Assembly (NCBI GenBank): GCA_964619485.1
Contig: CAZUCI010000002.1
Span: 28,433 to 92,432 of the forward strand
Direction: 5' to 3'
Origin: UBA2882 sp964619485
Lineage (GTDB): Bacteria > Bacillota > Clostridia > Lachnospirales > Lachnospiraceae
Length of the DNA: 64,000 bases
Shown here: positions 19,640-29,017 of the stretch, one piece after another
How the letters are laid out: each line of letters begins with the position of its first letter
Position numbering within the stretch: position 1 is the stretch's first letter
Made by a program: the position numbers and the translations under genes
The notes under the pieces: generated by a model
What the model saw: only the letters and a program-made list of their open reading frames with translations
Told to the model about the DNA's origin: nothing
Databases searched by the model: none

Positions 19640-20625
19640 CGGTAGCTGGCGGCAAGGTCTGTCTCACCCAGCTTATCGTAGCACTGGGCCAGGGCGGCCA
19701 GTGGAATGGAGGTGTGGTATTTGATATTCAGAATGCTTTCGGTTTCAAAGGCTGCATTGTAATACCAGATACAGGCCTCCTCCAAATCGTTTCCTGCCGC
19801 ATAATAATCTCCCAGCAGACAGCAGATTTCGCTGCAGCCCTCGGAGGCAATGGCCTTGGTGGTGTATTTGAAAAAGTCCGGATACTGTCTTTTCAACAGG
19901 CTTGCTTTGGCAACGACGCAGCAGGCTTCCAGTATTTCGTCCTGGGAACGCGCTGTATCGGAGGCACTTTCCTGAAAGGCTTCCTTTGCGCGGATAAAAT
20001 CATCGTTTTCCCCGGAAATAAACAATTCCCTGGCATAGAGATTGTGAAGCTTTGTATTCAAACGGATATGATCCCTGATCAGACGCTCAAAGGCGGCAAG
20101 GTCTCTGGATTTATGGTTGTCTGTAGGCCGGTGCTCTATGACAATATCACTGTCGTAGACGACGGGATCAAGCCGGACGCCCTCGTGAATTGCATTTTCC
20201 CAGATAAAGGGACGAAGTCTTTTAAAGAGCTTGGGTCGATATTCCTTGTCAAAATTATAAATGGTATTGTAGGACAGCTGATTGGAATAGTACATTTGTA
20301 CAATGTCTATCTCCGGCAGCAGTCCTTTTTTTAATAATAAAAAGCGCTGCTGGTTTTCATTGTCCAGAACCTCGTCTGCATCGGCACAGTAAATATAGTC
20401 CATATGTGCTTTTTCAAAGGAGAAATTTCTGGCATCAGCAAAGCTTCCGGTCCAGGCAAAATCATAAATCTGACTGGTATACTTTGATGCAATTTCTCTG
20501 GTATGGTCTGTGGAACCGGTATCGACAATAATAATTTCGTCCATGAGATGAACAAGGGAATCCAGACATCGGGACAAAATTTTCTCCTCGTTTTTTACAA
20601 TCATACAAAGGCTGACAGAAATCAT
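19603..20625 (-). CDS. Family 2 glycosyltransferase with C-terminal helical repeats
   Basis: 340 residues. GT-A fold at 1-230: VSLCMIVKNEEKIL, IIIVDTGSTDHT, FADARNFSFEKA and the DADE metal/nucleotide motif. Residues 230-340 are helical and TPR-like, with YYNAAFETE. This is the layout of the SunS-like/TPR glycosyltransferase group, which modify proteins or surface polymers; acceptor unknown. The longest frame starts at 20694, but ATG 20625 has a perfect AAAGGAGG seven bases upstream and gives the family N-terminus. Its end overlaps addA. Confidence 0.88.
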   Translation of the reverse strand: MISVSLCMIVKNEEKILSRCLDSLVHLMDEIIIVDTGSTDHTREIASKYTSQIYDFAWTGSFADARNFSFEKAHMDYIYCADADEVLDNENQQRFLLLKKGLLPEIDIVQMYYSNQLSYNTIYNFDKEYRPKLFKRLRPFIWENAIHEGVRLDPVVYDSDIVIEHRPTDNHKSRDLAAFERLIRDHIRLNTKLHNLYARELFISGENDDFIRAKEAFQESASDTARSQDEILEACCVVAKASLLKRQYPDFFKYTTKAIASEGCSEICCLLGDYYAAGNDLEEACIWYYNAAFETESILNIKYHTSIPLAALAQCYDKLGETDLAASYRQMASDLEKAKE

Positions 20626-20726
20626 GAAAAACCTCCTTTTAAGCTTCATTTTTTTTATTTTATCATAAAAAACGGGGAGAGAATAGTTTTGCATCGATAA
20701 TGTCTGATTAAATATAGTTGTTTAGG

Positions 20727-20771
20727 CTGCGTTTCAAACTGCGTTTTAAACTACGTTTTAAACTACGTCTG
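20727..20771. repeat. 12 bp tandem repeat downstream of thiT
   Basis: CTGCGTTTCAAA, CTGCGTTTTAAA, CTACGTTTTAAA, CTACGTCTG: four units at exact 12-base spacing, between thiT's 3' end and the glycosyltransferase start. Confidence 0.85.
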
Positions 20772-20784
20772 TCCTTCTGTTGTT

Positions 20785-21336
20785 TTAGTTTGTTGCCAGC
20801 GTTTTTACATAGGCAAGAGCCTTGGAAACGGGTGGCAGGGCAAGCAAAATCAGGGTCAGTACGGCCTCCGGTACAATATAAGTCATGTTGTAGAGAACTC
20901 CGGCCCAGATTGCGGCCACATTTCCGCCAAAATCACCCACATAGGTGGTGTAAAAAATGATACCGGAAATACAGTGGAACAGGAAACGACCGAGAACGCC
21001 GGCCAGATAGCCCAGAATAAGACCGTGCTTACGTTTGTAGAAAAATCCGGAGAAGCCCAGAGCTCCAAAAGCGAGTGGAAAATCAAGCAGCACCTGAAGC
21101 GGATGTACAAAGTAGGGTCCTACGATGAACTGCAGGACACCATAGGCGATACCGGCGATGATTCCTACCACAGGTCCGTACCAGTATCCAATCAGACAGA
21201 TAACCAGCATGGAGAACAGTGTGACGCTTCCTCCGTTGGGAAGAGAAGGGACTTTGATTACAACAGAGATAACTGTTGCCAGTGCGATTGCGACGGCAGA
21301 GAAAGCCAGTCGTTTGGGTGTGAAATTTTTTGACAT
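20785..21336 (-). CDS. thiT: ThiT, thiamine-binding component of an ECF transporter
   Basis: 183 residues with six hydrophobic segments. Family features include LATVISVVIKVP, the GGSVTLFSML substrate segment, GPVVGIIAGIAYGVLQ, and HPLQVLLDFPLAFG. ThiT binds thiamine and docks with a shared EcfT-EcfAA' module encoded elsewhere. The TPP riboswitch about 110 bases upstream confirms the assignment. AAGGAGG precedes ATG 21336 and sits inside a hairpin (see regulatory entry). Confidence 0.95.
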   Translation of the reverse strand: MSKNFTPKRLAFSAVAIALATVISVVIKVPSLPNGGSVTLFSMLVICLIGYWYGPVVGIIAGIAYGVLQFIVGPYFVHPLQVLLDFPLAFGALGFSGFFYKRKHGLILGYLAGVLGRFLFHCISGIIFYTTYVGDFGGNVAAIWAGVLYNMTYIVPEAVLTLILLALPPVSKALAYVKTLATN

Positions 21337-21343
21337 AAAAAAA

Positions 21344-21370
21344 TCCTCCTTAGGATGCCTAGGAGGGGAC
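21344..21370 (-). promoter_or_regulatory. Ribosome-site sequestering hairpin of thiT
   Basis: On the minus strand CCTCCTAGG, then CAT, then CCTAAGGAGG: the Shine-Dalgarno AAGGAGG pairs with the upstream CCTCCT with one bulge. With no U-run terminator evident between the TPP aptamer and the gene, this suggests translational control by thiamine pyrophosphate. Inferred from pairing only. Confidence 0.6.
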
Positions 21371-21445
21371 TACTAAAAGAATGCTTTTAAAAAAGGAGAA
21401 GCCAAAGAAGAATTGACACTTCTATCGGTATTTCTTTAATAAAAA

Positions 21446-21533
21446 CTGCTTCCTTACGCCAGTATTACCTGGTTCAAGTAGTGAGGGTCCGGTTGAAAAA
21501 CAACTCTCTCAGCCAAAAAGGCTCCCCTAGCAT
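21446..21533 (-). ncRNA. TPP riboswitch (THI element) controlling thiT
   Basis: Read on the minus strand: GGGGAGCC, a GGCTGAGAG helix, GGACCC, then ACTTGAACCAGG and TACTGGCGTAAGGAAGC. These are the invariant TPP-binding parts (CUGAGA and the ACCUGAUCUGGAUAAURCCAGCGUAGGGAA-like half). It represses the downstream thiamine importer when TPP is plentiful. Confidence 0.95.
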
Positions 21534-21583
21534 TGTATTTTTTGACGGATCTTGTCCGCAAAGTCAACTATAAAGTACCTGTT

Positions 21584-22936
21584 TCATAAAGTCAAGAAAA
21601 AAGTCAGGCGTTTCTCTGCAATGCGCAGGCAGGCCAGACAGGTTGGAACGATGTAAAAGCATGCGGAGAGCCATGCGGCCTGATCCGCAAAGCAGATGGC
21701 GGTGTAGCCGAACAGCGGAACAAAAACAGTGCTGACTGCGATACGGGCAATCATCTCCAGTGTACCTGACAGAATTGCCCGGCCGGAGAAGCCAATGGAC
21801 TGGGTGGTCATGCGGAATACATTCAGGATGCCCAGAGACCAGAAGAAAAAGCCCATACAACGCAGATATTTTGCAGAAGCATCCAATACTGCCACATCCC
21901 CCTTTGATAAAAACAGAAGGGACAGGGTACGTCCGGCAAAAATCAAAATAAGCCCTGCCAGCAGTCCGTAGAGAACACCGAGAAAGACGCCTCTTTTCAA
22001 CCCGCCTCTTACACGGTCAAGCTTTCCGGCACCGAGGTTTTGTCCACAGAAGGTGGAAACGGCTGTTGCAATGGCATCAAATGGACACATGGCAAACTGC
22101 TTTATTTTCATACCGGCTGTGAAACCGGAAACATATATACTTCCCAGGCCATTGTTGGCTGACTGCATGACCATACTGCCGATGGCTGTGATGGAGTACT
22201 GCAGCCCCATGGGCAGACCCATACCAATCAGGAGGGAGATGCCGGAGGAATGAATGCGGCAGTCCGCTTTGGACAGCTTCAGGTCCGGGCATTTTTTCAA
22301 AATATAAATCAAGCACAAAAGTCCGCTGATTGCCTGTGCAAGAACCGTTGCAATGGCAGCACCGGCACAGCCGAGATGAAGAACCAGGATACAGAGCAGG
22401 TCAAGAATAATGTTGAGTACAGTGGAAACTGCCAGGAAAAGGAAGGGTGTTTTACTGTCGCCCACAGCTCTCAATATAGCGGCCTGCAAATTGTAAATCA
22501 GATTGAAGGGAATGCCAAGAAAAATAAGAAAAAGATATGCATAGGCACCCTTGAAAATATTGTCCGGAGTGGAGAGCAGATGAAGAATCTGCGGACAAAA
22601 TACGGAACAAAGAACGGTTAAGACTATGGCAAGTACAGTAGTGCAAACAGCACTTTGGAAAATCAGATTCCGCATCAGAGAGTAATCCCCGGCACCAAAG
22701 CGCTGGGCAATGGGGATGCCAAAGCCACAGCATACTCCGATACAGAAACCCAGTACCAGAAACTGGACGCTGCTGGAAGCCCCCACGCTTGCAAGTGCAT
22801 CCGGACCAAGATATTTTCCCACAATGGCGGCGTCCACAATATTGTAGGTCTGCTGCAGCAGATTGCCCAAAAGCAGCGGCAGGGCAAATCTTAATATGAG
22901 TTTCCATGGATTTCCTTCGGTCATTGATTCTGTCAT
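21584..22936 (-). CDS. MATE family multidrug/Na+ antiporter
   Basis: 450 residues, 12 membrane segments. Begins FALPLLLGNLLQQTYNIVDAAIVGKYLG, the standard MATE helix 1-2, and has the pseudo-repeat at residue 230 on (IGMGLPMGLQYSITAIGSMVMQ...). Exports drugs or organic cations in exchange for Na+ or H+. The longest frame starts at 22954 but ATG 22936 has AAAGGAGA seven bases before. Transcribed away from the sensor kinase gene. Confidence 0.95.
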   Translation of the reverse strand: MTESMTEGNPWKLILRFALPLLLGNLLQQTYNIVDAAIVGKYLGPDALASVGASSSVQFLVLGFCIGVCCGFGIPIAQRFGAGDYSLMRNLIFQSAVCTTVLAIVLTVLCSVFCPQILHLLSTPDNIFKGAYAYLFLIFLGIPFNLIYNLQAAILRAVGDSKTPFLFLAVSTVLNIILDLLCILVLHLGCAGAAIATVLAQAISGLLCLIYILKKCPDLKLSKADCRIHSSGISLLIGMGLPMGLQYSITAIGSMVMQSANNGLGSIYVSGFTAGMKIKQFAMCPFDAIATAVSTFCGQNLGAGKLDRVRGGLKRGVFLGVLYGLLAGLILIFAGRTLSLLFLSKGDVAVLDASAKYLRCMGFFFWSLGILNVFRMTTQSIGFSGRAILSGTLEMIARIAVSTVFVPLFGYTAICFADQAAWLSACFYIVPTCLACLRIAEKRLTFFLTL

Positions 22937-22991
22937 CTGTTTTCTCCTTTGCATCCGTTCACGAACACATTATAAATCGTAACAGATTTCA

Positions 22992-23019
22992 TTGCAACAT
23001 TATAAAGTTGTGATATAAC
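22992..23019 (+). promoter_or_regulatory. Putative promoter of the sensor kinase operon
   Basis: TTGCAA and TATAAC separated by 16 bases, ending about 30 bases before the kinase start. The AAGTT/AACTT imperfect inverted pair covers the -10. Sequence resemblance only. Confidence 0.45.
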
Positions 23020-23050
23020 TTCTATATACGAAAGAAGTGGGTGGAAAGCC

Positions 23051-24739
23051 ATGAACCTTTTACTGCACTTGTTAGAACAGAATGCCGGAGTAATTCTGCT
23101 TTGTCTGATTTTGATCGTCTTTGCGGACGGTCTGTTTCGTGTATGCATTTTTTCCAAAAGGAGAAGTGCGGTTAAATCGGGCACGAGAAAAAACGAAAAC
23201 GCCTTTTTGCAAATGCTCAACTGCAGCAGCAAGGAGGCTTTTGCTTTGCTGGAAGAAAAAACGCTTCTGGCAGTCTGGGTCAGCGATAACATGGAACAGG
23301 TCACAGGGGTTCCGGGTGAGAACATATTTATGGATTCTGCACAGATTTTTGCAGGTCTATCGGAGAGCGATAAGGAGAAATTTATCGCCCTTTACCATAG
23401 CTGGGACAGGAAAGAAGAATTTTGCTTTGAGGCTCCCTGGAGCTACCAGAGTAAAAGCGGGCTGCAGATTCGGATTGAGATTATTTGTAAGGATGGCAGA
23501 GAGCTGTTTCATTTGCGGAATGTTTCAGAGGAGAAGGAACAGCTGGAGCAGATGCGTGAAATGGTGGAGGAGGCAAAGCGCGGCGAGGAGGCAAAAACAA
23601 ACTTTTTGTCCAACATGAGCCACGAAATCAGGACGCCCTTAAATGGTATGCTGGGTATGATAGAGCTGGCAAAGATGAATCCAAAGGACGCGGACCGGGT
23701 GGCTGATTATCTTGGAAAAGCAGAGGAGCTGTCAAGATTTCTTTTGTCTGTTATCAACGATATTCTGGATATGTCACGTATTGAGAGCGGGAAGACGGAG
23801 CTGGAGAGCGTGGCCTTTGATATTTGCGCCATGGGTGAGAAGCTGGAAAATATGTTTCAGGGAACAATGGCAGACAAGGGCATTGATTTTTATGTGGATT
23901 ATATTGAAATAGAAGAACCCTTCGTATTTGGAGATCAGCTGCGTATTTCCCAGATTTTAACCAATTTCCTTTCTAATTCATCCAAATTTACACCGGAGGG
24001 AGGAACCATTTCTCTGACTATCAGACAGATGAACAGTACACAGACGGAGTCCTCCTGGATGCTGCAGGTGAAGGATACAGGAAAGGGAATGGATGGAGAA
24101 TTTCTGCATAAGCTGTTCCGGCCCTTTGAACAGGAGAACGGTGGAATTGCAAGAAAGTATGGCGGAAGCGGACTTGGAATGACCATTGCAGACAGTCTGG
24201 TTCACCTGATGGGCGGACAGATTCTGGTAGACAGTGAGATTGGTAAGGGGAGCACCTTTACTGTATTTTTGAAGCTTCCAATAGCGAAGAAAGAGGATAT
24301 TATTGAGGAAGAAACAGTCGAGAGCGGAAATGAGGCTGTTTCACTGGAGGGCAGGAGAATTCTGATGGCAGAGGATCAGAAGATCAATGCGGTCATTGTA
24401 GTACGCATGATGCAGTCCAAGGGCGTTACCATAGATGTGGCTGAAAATGGAAAACTGGTAACAGAGATGTTTGCAGCCTCGAAGCCGGGGTATTATGACG
24501 CAATTCTTATGGACATTCAGATGCCGGAGATGAATGGATGGGATGCGGCGAAATGCATTCGCGCCATGGAGCGGGAGGATGCAAAGCAGATTCCAATTTT
24601 TGCACTTTCGGCAGATGCCTTTGTGGAGAATAAGCGAAAGAGTGTGGAGTCAGGAATGAATGCACATATCACGAAGCCAATTGATTTTAAAGAGCTGGAA
24701 AACTATTTGAAAACAGCATTTAAGGAATCGGGCAGGTAA
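23051..24739 (+). CDS. Hybrid sensor histidine kinase / response regulator
   Basis: 562 residues. One membrane segment at about 12-34, a PAS-like cytosolic segment at 50-160, a short coiled linker, HisKA with MSHEIRTPLNG (His191), HATPase_c with N box TNFLSNSSKFT near 304-314, DTGKGM and GGSGLGM, and a receiver domain 434-562 with phospho-acceptor Asp488 (LMDIQMPEMNG) and Lys near 541 (ITKP). There is no HPt or output domain, so a phosphorelay partner is expected elsewhere. Ends four bases before the BspA-like gene. Confidence 0.95.
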   Translation: MNLLLHLLEQNAGVILLCLILIVFADGLFRVCIFSKRRSAVKSGTRKNENAFLQMLNCSSKEAFALLEEKTLLAVWVSDNMEQVTGVPGENIFMDSAQIFAGLSESDKEKFIALYHSWDRKEEFCFEAPWSYQSKSGLQIRIEIICKDGRELFHLRNVSEEKEQLEQMREMVEEAKRGEEAKTNFLSNMSHEIRTPLNGMLGMIELAKMNPKDADRVADYLGKAEELSRFLLSVINDILDMSRIESGKTELESVAFDICAMGEKLENMFQGTMADKGIDFYVDYIEIEEPFVFGDQLRISQILTNFLSNSSKFTPEGGTISLTIRQMNSTQTESSWMLQVKDTGKGMDGEFLHKLFRPFEQENGGIARKYGGSGLGMTIADSLVHLMGGQILVDSEIGKGSTFTVFLKLPIAKKEDIIEEETVESGNEAVSLEGRRILMAEDQKINAVIVVRMMQSKGVTIDVAENGKLVTEMFAASKPGYYDAILMDIQMPEMNGWDAAKCIRAMEREDAKQIPIFALSADAFVENKRKSVESGMNAHITKPIDFKELENYLKTAFKESGR

Positions 24740-24743
24740 AAGG

Positions 24744-27700
24744 ATGAAAGACTTAATTTTTAAATTTATGAAAAGGAATGGAAGGCTTGTTTTGGGGGCA
24801 GCCCTGGTGCTGGCACTCTTTGTTGGCGTGCTTGTAAATGCAGCAAAGAACAAGGACGAATTTACGCCTGGGGGACAGGAAAATCATCAGCTTCCCTTTC
24901 AAAATGAGGATATGGACAAGACCTTTGATGGAAAGCAGTCTGCCACAGACGGACTGGAAATAGAAGAAAACACGGAGGATGATGAGAAGGAAAAGGAGCT
25001 GGAAGAGGGCGATGATGAGCTTTTGTCAAAGGACGATTCTGATTTGCAGGATCAGCTGATTAACATTGCAAATCTGGTAAATCCTTCGGACAATGGAACA
25101 AAGGAAAACCCTGTTCCATCCCAGAATCCTTCAGCACCGGTATTGAATGTTGGTCAAAAGGACGATGGTGATCCTTCGACTCCGCCTGGAATCGGACCTG
25201 TTCCGGGGATTGGAGACAATCCGGGTAATGGAGATGGTGGAAAGGGCGATGGCAAAGGGGACGGAAATGATGATGACAAGGAAAAAGAAGATCCCCCAGT
25301 CACACCTCCCAAGCCTGGAGAGGATAAAAAACCACCTAAAAATCCTTCAACAAATCAGGATTTGACCCATGGGGATGATGATGCCTCTTACGGGAATAAG
25401 GATGAAAATAAGACTGCAGACAGCAAGGTCCCAGACAATACCTTTGAGGGAGGAACCATCCGAATGGTTAACTGTGTGCAGAAGTCAGATCAGATTTATC
25501 TGTTCCAGGGGGAATGCCCAACAGCGGAGCTCATGAAGGATTATCTGAGTGTGGATGCCAGAATTTCTGTGGCAGCTGCTCCCGGACAGGCGGCATCGAC
25601 AGTACATGTCCAGGATCTTAATTATTCCTATAAGAATAACCGTGATTCCTATGGCGGAGATTACTGTGTTGACTGGAACAGCGCTGAGGAGGGGACACAG
25701 AACCAGGCACCCTTACAGCCGGGAATCTATCAGGCATCCGTATTTATGATCAATCCGGACAACGGAACCCAGACCCAGGCACGCGCAGGCTTTTCCTATA
25801 CAGTTTATGATTATCAGCTGGAGCTTGAAGATTTTGAAGAAAATTACAGTGCCCTTTCGGACAGTGCAAAGCCGCAGCTGCTTCACGCAGGTGAGAATGA
25901 GGAAATCAGCCTTGTGGCAGCCATTTCCAATATGAATAAAATCATTCTGCAGAGAACAAATTCAGGGAAAAAATACACCCATATATTGAAAAAGAATGCA
26001 GACGGAACCTATGCGTCCTTCTTTGGGGGATGGTCTCTGTCAAAGGACGGAGCCACAGTTGGAAATGTTTTCGAGCTTTCCCATGTGAAGGCAGAGGAGC
26101 TGCTGGAGGATGCGGATGGAAATAAGTATTATAAAAAGACTCTATATCCGGTATGGATATCTGCCGGTGATGCGAGCAGCTATTATGAGATTACCTTGAA
26201 AAACGATGGAAGTGTGACAGCAGAGCGTTATCTGGGGGACTGCCGCAGCGTGAAAACCCTGGATATTCCCAATGGAGTGACAGTTGTAGACCTGACCTCC
26301 ATAGGAAGGGACAGCTTTCCGGTGCTCACCTTAATCAATATTCCGGAGAGTGTTACATCCATTCTTTATCTTGACTCTATGACAATGTACCCAAAGCTTT
26401 CTGCATTTGGTGTGGCAGATGAAAATAAGCTTTTTATGGATGTGTCCGGAATTCTCTATAGTAAATCAGGGAAGACACTCCTTCGGGTTCCACCGGCAAT
26501 GAGTAATCTGAGTGCCTGGTCAAAATACGTGGAAAGTATTGGCAGTAAAGCATTTCTTGATGTAAAAATGGCACAGGTGTCATTACCTGCATCTGTAAGA
26601 GAGATTGGGGAGCATGCGTTTGATCAGGCCAAAATTGCGACACTGACAGAGCAGTCACCTCAAATTGTCTGGGGAAGCGGAAATCTCATAAGGAATGGGG
26701 CGGGTGCTTTCAATATCTCCCATATTCAGGTAGAGGATTCCCCGGAGGATGCTGTTTATTTAAAGCGTATCAGCAGCTTGAGTGATTATCTGACCACAGA
26801 GGGAAGCGACAGCCCGGGAAATGATGCAATGAGTATTCTGACAACACCGTCAGGTGTAGAAAAGAATTATCAATATAAGGAAGGCTGGATTCTGGATCAG
26901 AATCAGACCAGAGTGGTGATGGGAACTGCAGCAGCCGGGACACAGGCAGTGCTTCCCGAAGGTGTTACCACGGTAAAATCCGGTGCACTTTCTGGGTGTA
27001 TGCAGCTGCAAAGGCTTACCATGTCATCTACAGTTAACATGCTGCCGGATGGCTGCTTTTTATCTGATTCTCTGACGGCAGTTTATTTTACAACAGCGAC
27101 ACCACCTAATATGGCGGGTGGAAAAATATTTGGCAGCTCCATTCCAGACAGGATACGTCTGTATGTTCCGGTAGATTATCTTACAGACTATCTGAACATC
27201 TGGAAGCGCTATGAGCAAAGGGGCTACGGAAGTGGAACCACAGCGGGATTTACGGTTCCCTATGGTGACGGCATCAGTCAGGATGAGGCGGGTGCTGTAT
27301 ATTGGGAAGAAACGCCGGGGGCATTTACGTTGTTATCTGGAGAGCAGGTAGCCGGTGAATACACGGTAAAGGAAGGAACCACCAAAATTAAAAGCGGCGC
27401 CTTTTTGGGAAATACAGCACTTTCTGCTATTCATCTTGGCAGCGCAATTCAGACAATTGAAGCCAAAGCTTTTCAGGAATGTACAGCCTTGACAACAGTC
27501 ACAGTGGGAGGACCTTTGACCACGGTGGGGGATTATGCTTTCAATAAGTGCAGTGCATTATCTGTTTTCCAATGGGAAAATGTTGCGGCGACCAGAAGTC
27601 TTTCCTCCATTGGACAGTGGGCATTTGCTGAGAGTGGATTGACTGGAATTCCTGTTGATTTGGTCAGTGCCGCGGGAGAACCAAAATTATTTACGGTAAG

Positions 27701-28031
27701 AATTTCCCAGGATGGAGACTTATCTCCTTACAACAGCTGCGTGATTTTCGAGGGTGATGATGTAAGAGGAAGAGGGAAGATGTTCCCAAATCTGAGTTCA
27801 ATTGGAGATTATGCATTTGCTTATTGCCAGAATATCAGCTATATGAGCATACCTCAGTTCGGTGATATTGAGGCATGGAAAGCACTTTTATATGAAAAAT
27901 GGAATGTGAACTGGTTCATGACGAATACCACCATATCACCTACACCTGTTCCCTGCGGAAGCTCTTATGATCCGGTTAAGAATCCGACAGCCGGCGGTGG
28001 AGAAGGTGGCGGCGGAGGAGAAATTATTTAA
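24744..28031 (+). CDS. BspA-type leucine-rich-repeat surface protein, membrane-anchored
   Basis: 1095 residues. A single N-terminal membrane helix (LVLGAALVLALFVGVLV, about 14-31) with no cleavage motif, so likely an anchored extracellular protein. Residues 35-220 are low-complexity and acidic (Asp/Glu then Gly/Asp/Pro/Lys, e.g. DGGKGDGKGDGNDDDK). Residues 450-1050 hold LRR_5 units (TVKSGALSGCMQLQRLTM, TKIKSGAFLGNTALSAIHLG, TTVGDYAFNKCSALSVF, SSIGDYAFAYCQNISYMSI). The end is a Gly tract. No LPXTG signal is present. Between the repeats there is a LPVDYLTDY-like segment. It probably binds a host or polymer ligand. Starts 4 bases after the kinase gene. Confidence 0.85.
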   Translation: MKDLIFKFMKRNGRLVLGAALVLALFVGVLVNAAKNKDEFTPGGQENHQLPFQNEDMDKTFDGKQSATDGLEIEENTEDDEKEKELEEGDDELLSKDDSDLQDQLINIANLVNPSDNGTKENPVPSQNPSAPVLNVGQKDDGDPSTPPGIGPVPGIGDNPGNGDGGKGDGKGDGNDDDKEKEDPPVTPPKPGEDKKPPKNPSTNQDLTHGDDDASYGNKDENKTADSKVPDNTFEGGTIRMVNCVQKSDQIYLFQGECPTAELMKDYLSVDARISVAAAPGQAASTVHVQDLNYSYKNNRDSYGGDYCVDWNSAEEGTQNQAPLQPGIYQASVFMINPDNGTQTQARAGFSYTVYDYQLELEDFEENYSALSDSAKPQLLHAGENEEISLVAAISNMNKIILQRTNSGKKYTHILKKNADGTYASFFGGWSLSKDGATVGNVFELSHVKAEELLEDADGNKYYKKTLYPVWISAGDASSYYEITLKNDGSVTAERYLGDCRSVKTLDIPNGVTVVDLTSIGRDSFPVLTLINIPESVTSILYLDSMTMYPKLSAFGVADENKLFMDVSGILYSKSGKTLLRVPPAMSNLSAWSKYVESIGSKAFLDVKMAQVSLPASVREIGEHAFDQAKIATLTEQSPQIVWGSGNLIRNGAGAFNISHIQVEDSPEDAVYLKRISSLSDYLTTEGSDSPGNDAMSILTTPSGVEKNYQYKEGWILDQNQTRVVMGTAAAGTQAVLPEGVTTVKSGALSGCMQLQRLTMSSTVNMLPDGCFLSDSLTAVYFTTATPPNMAGGKIFGSSIPDRIRLYVPVDYLTDYLNIWKRYEQRGYGSGTTAGFTVPYGDGISQDEAGAVYWEETPGAFTLLSGEQVAGEYTVKEGTTKIKSGAFLGNTALSAIHLGSAIQTIEAKAFQECTALTTVTVGGPLTTVGDYAFNKCSALSVFQWENVAATRSLSSIGQWAFAESGLTGIPVDLVSAAGEPKLFTVRISQDGDLSPYNSCVIFEGDDVRGRGKMFPNLSSIGDYAFAYCQNISYMSIPQFGDIEAWKALLYEKWNVNWFMTNTTISPTPVPCGSSYDPVKNPTAGGGEGGGGGEII

Positions 28032-28049
28032 AGTAGTAAAGGAGAACGT

Positions 28050-28133
28050 ATGATAATAGAACAATCAGAACAAATTATCTCAGAGGTTGGGAAGGTACTG
28101 GTAGGAAAAGATGATGTTATTAAAAAACCTTAA
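28050..28133 (+). other. 5' fragment of the MoxR gene, out of frame with the rest
   Basis: ATG 28050 has AAAGGAG five bases upstream and encodes the normal MoxR N-terminus ending VGKVLVGKDDVIKKP, then TAA 28131-28133. The family continues as ...DVIEKTLMAIYAGGHVLLEDYPG; that sequence is in the next frame. One extra A in the run of six A at 28122-28127 would join them. The TAA overlaps the ATG of the main frame (TAATG), so translation could re-start there. See the MoxR entry. Confidence 0.8.
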
Positions 28134-29014
28134 TGGCAATTTATGCGGGCGGACATGTGCTGTTGGAGGATTATCCCGGAGTTGGTAAAACTACTTTGGC
28201 GCTGGCTTTTTCCAGGGTACTGGGAATGGAGTATAAGCGTATCCAGTTTACATCGGATACCATGCCTTCTGATCTGATTGGCTTTTCTGTATATGATAAG
28301 CAGAAGGATACCTTTATTTACAGACCGGGAGCGGTTAACTGTCAGCTGTTTCTTGGGGATGAAATCAATCGTACCAGTCCCAAGACTCAGGCGGCACTTC
28401 TGGAGGTTATGGAGGAGGGCAATGTGTCAGTGGATGGAATTACGCATCCGCTTCCAAAGCCATTTATCTGTATTGCCACACAAAATCCGCTGGGCTCCAT
28501 TGGTACTCAGCCGCTTCCTGATTCTCAGATGGATCGTTTTATGGTAAGGCTTTCCATTGGATTTCCCAGCATAGAGGAACAGGCCATGATTATTAAACAG
28601 CGTCAGCATCATAATCCTTTACAGGATGTGAAAGCGGTTGTATCTGCAGAGGATATTCTTGATATTCAAAGGTACATTGCCTCTGTAACCATGTCTGAGG
28701 AAATTCTTCTTTATATTTCTGCATTGTGTGAAATGACAAGACTGTCACCAATGGTGGAAATGGGTGTCAGTCCCCGTGGTGCGCTGGCAATTAGCCAGAT
28801 GGCAAGAGCGCATGCGCTGTTGGAAAAGAGAGATTATGTCGTGCCTGAGGATGTTCAGGAGGTATTTCTGGATGTCTGTGCCCATCGATGCGTGATGCGC
28901 CCACAGGCAAGAATCGAGGGTGTGACGGCAGAGAGCTATTTACAGGATATCTTGAAGAAGGCGACACCACCGGAATTGGGAAACGGAAAAGCTTTATTTG
29001 GCAGAAAGGGTTAG
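28133..29014 (+). CDS. MoxR-family AAA+ ATPase, missing its first ~28 residues in this frame
   Basis: 293 residues from ATG 28133. AAA+ features: Walker A GVGKTTLA near residue 19, GDEINRTSPKTQAALLE (Walker B plus MoxR motif), ATQNPLGSIGTQPLPDSQMDRF (sensor 1 and arginine finger). MoxR ATPases help fold or activate partners encoded next to them, here DUF58 and a transglutaminase-like protein. The start lacks the usual N-terminal helix, which lies out of frame at 28050-28133; an A6 run at the junction suggests deletion of one A. Either a real frameshift, a sequencing error, or re-initiation through TAATG. I count the Walker site and downstream parts as intact. Confidence 0.85.
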   Translation: MAIYAGGHVLLEDYPGVGKTTLALAFSRVLGMEYKRIQFTSDTMPSDLIGFSVYDKQKDTFIYRPGAVNCQLFLGDEINRTSPKTQAALLEVMEEGNVSVDGITHPLPKPFICIATQNPLGSIGTQPLPDSQMDRFMVRLSIGFPSIEEQAMIIKQRQHHNPLQDVKAVVSAEDILDIQRYIASVTMSEEILLYISALCEMTRLSPMVEMGVSPRGALAISQMARAHALLEKRDYVVPEDVQEVFLDVCAHRCVMRPQARIEGVTAESYLQDILKKATPPELGNGKALFGRKG

Positions 29015-29017
29015 CCT

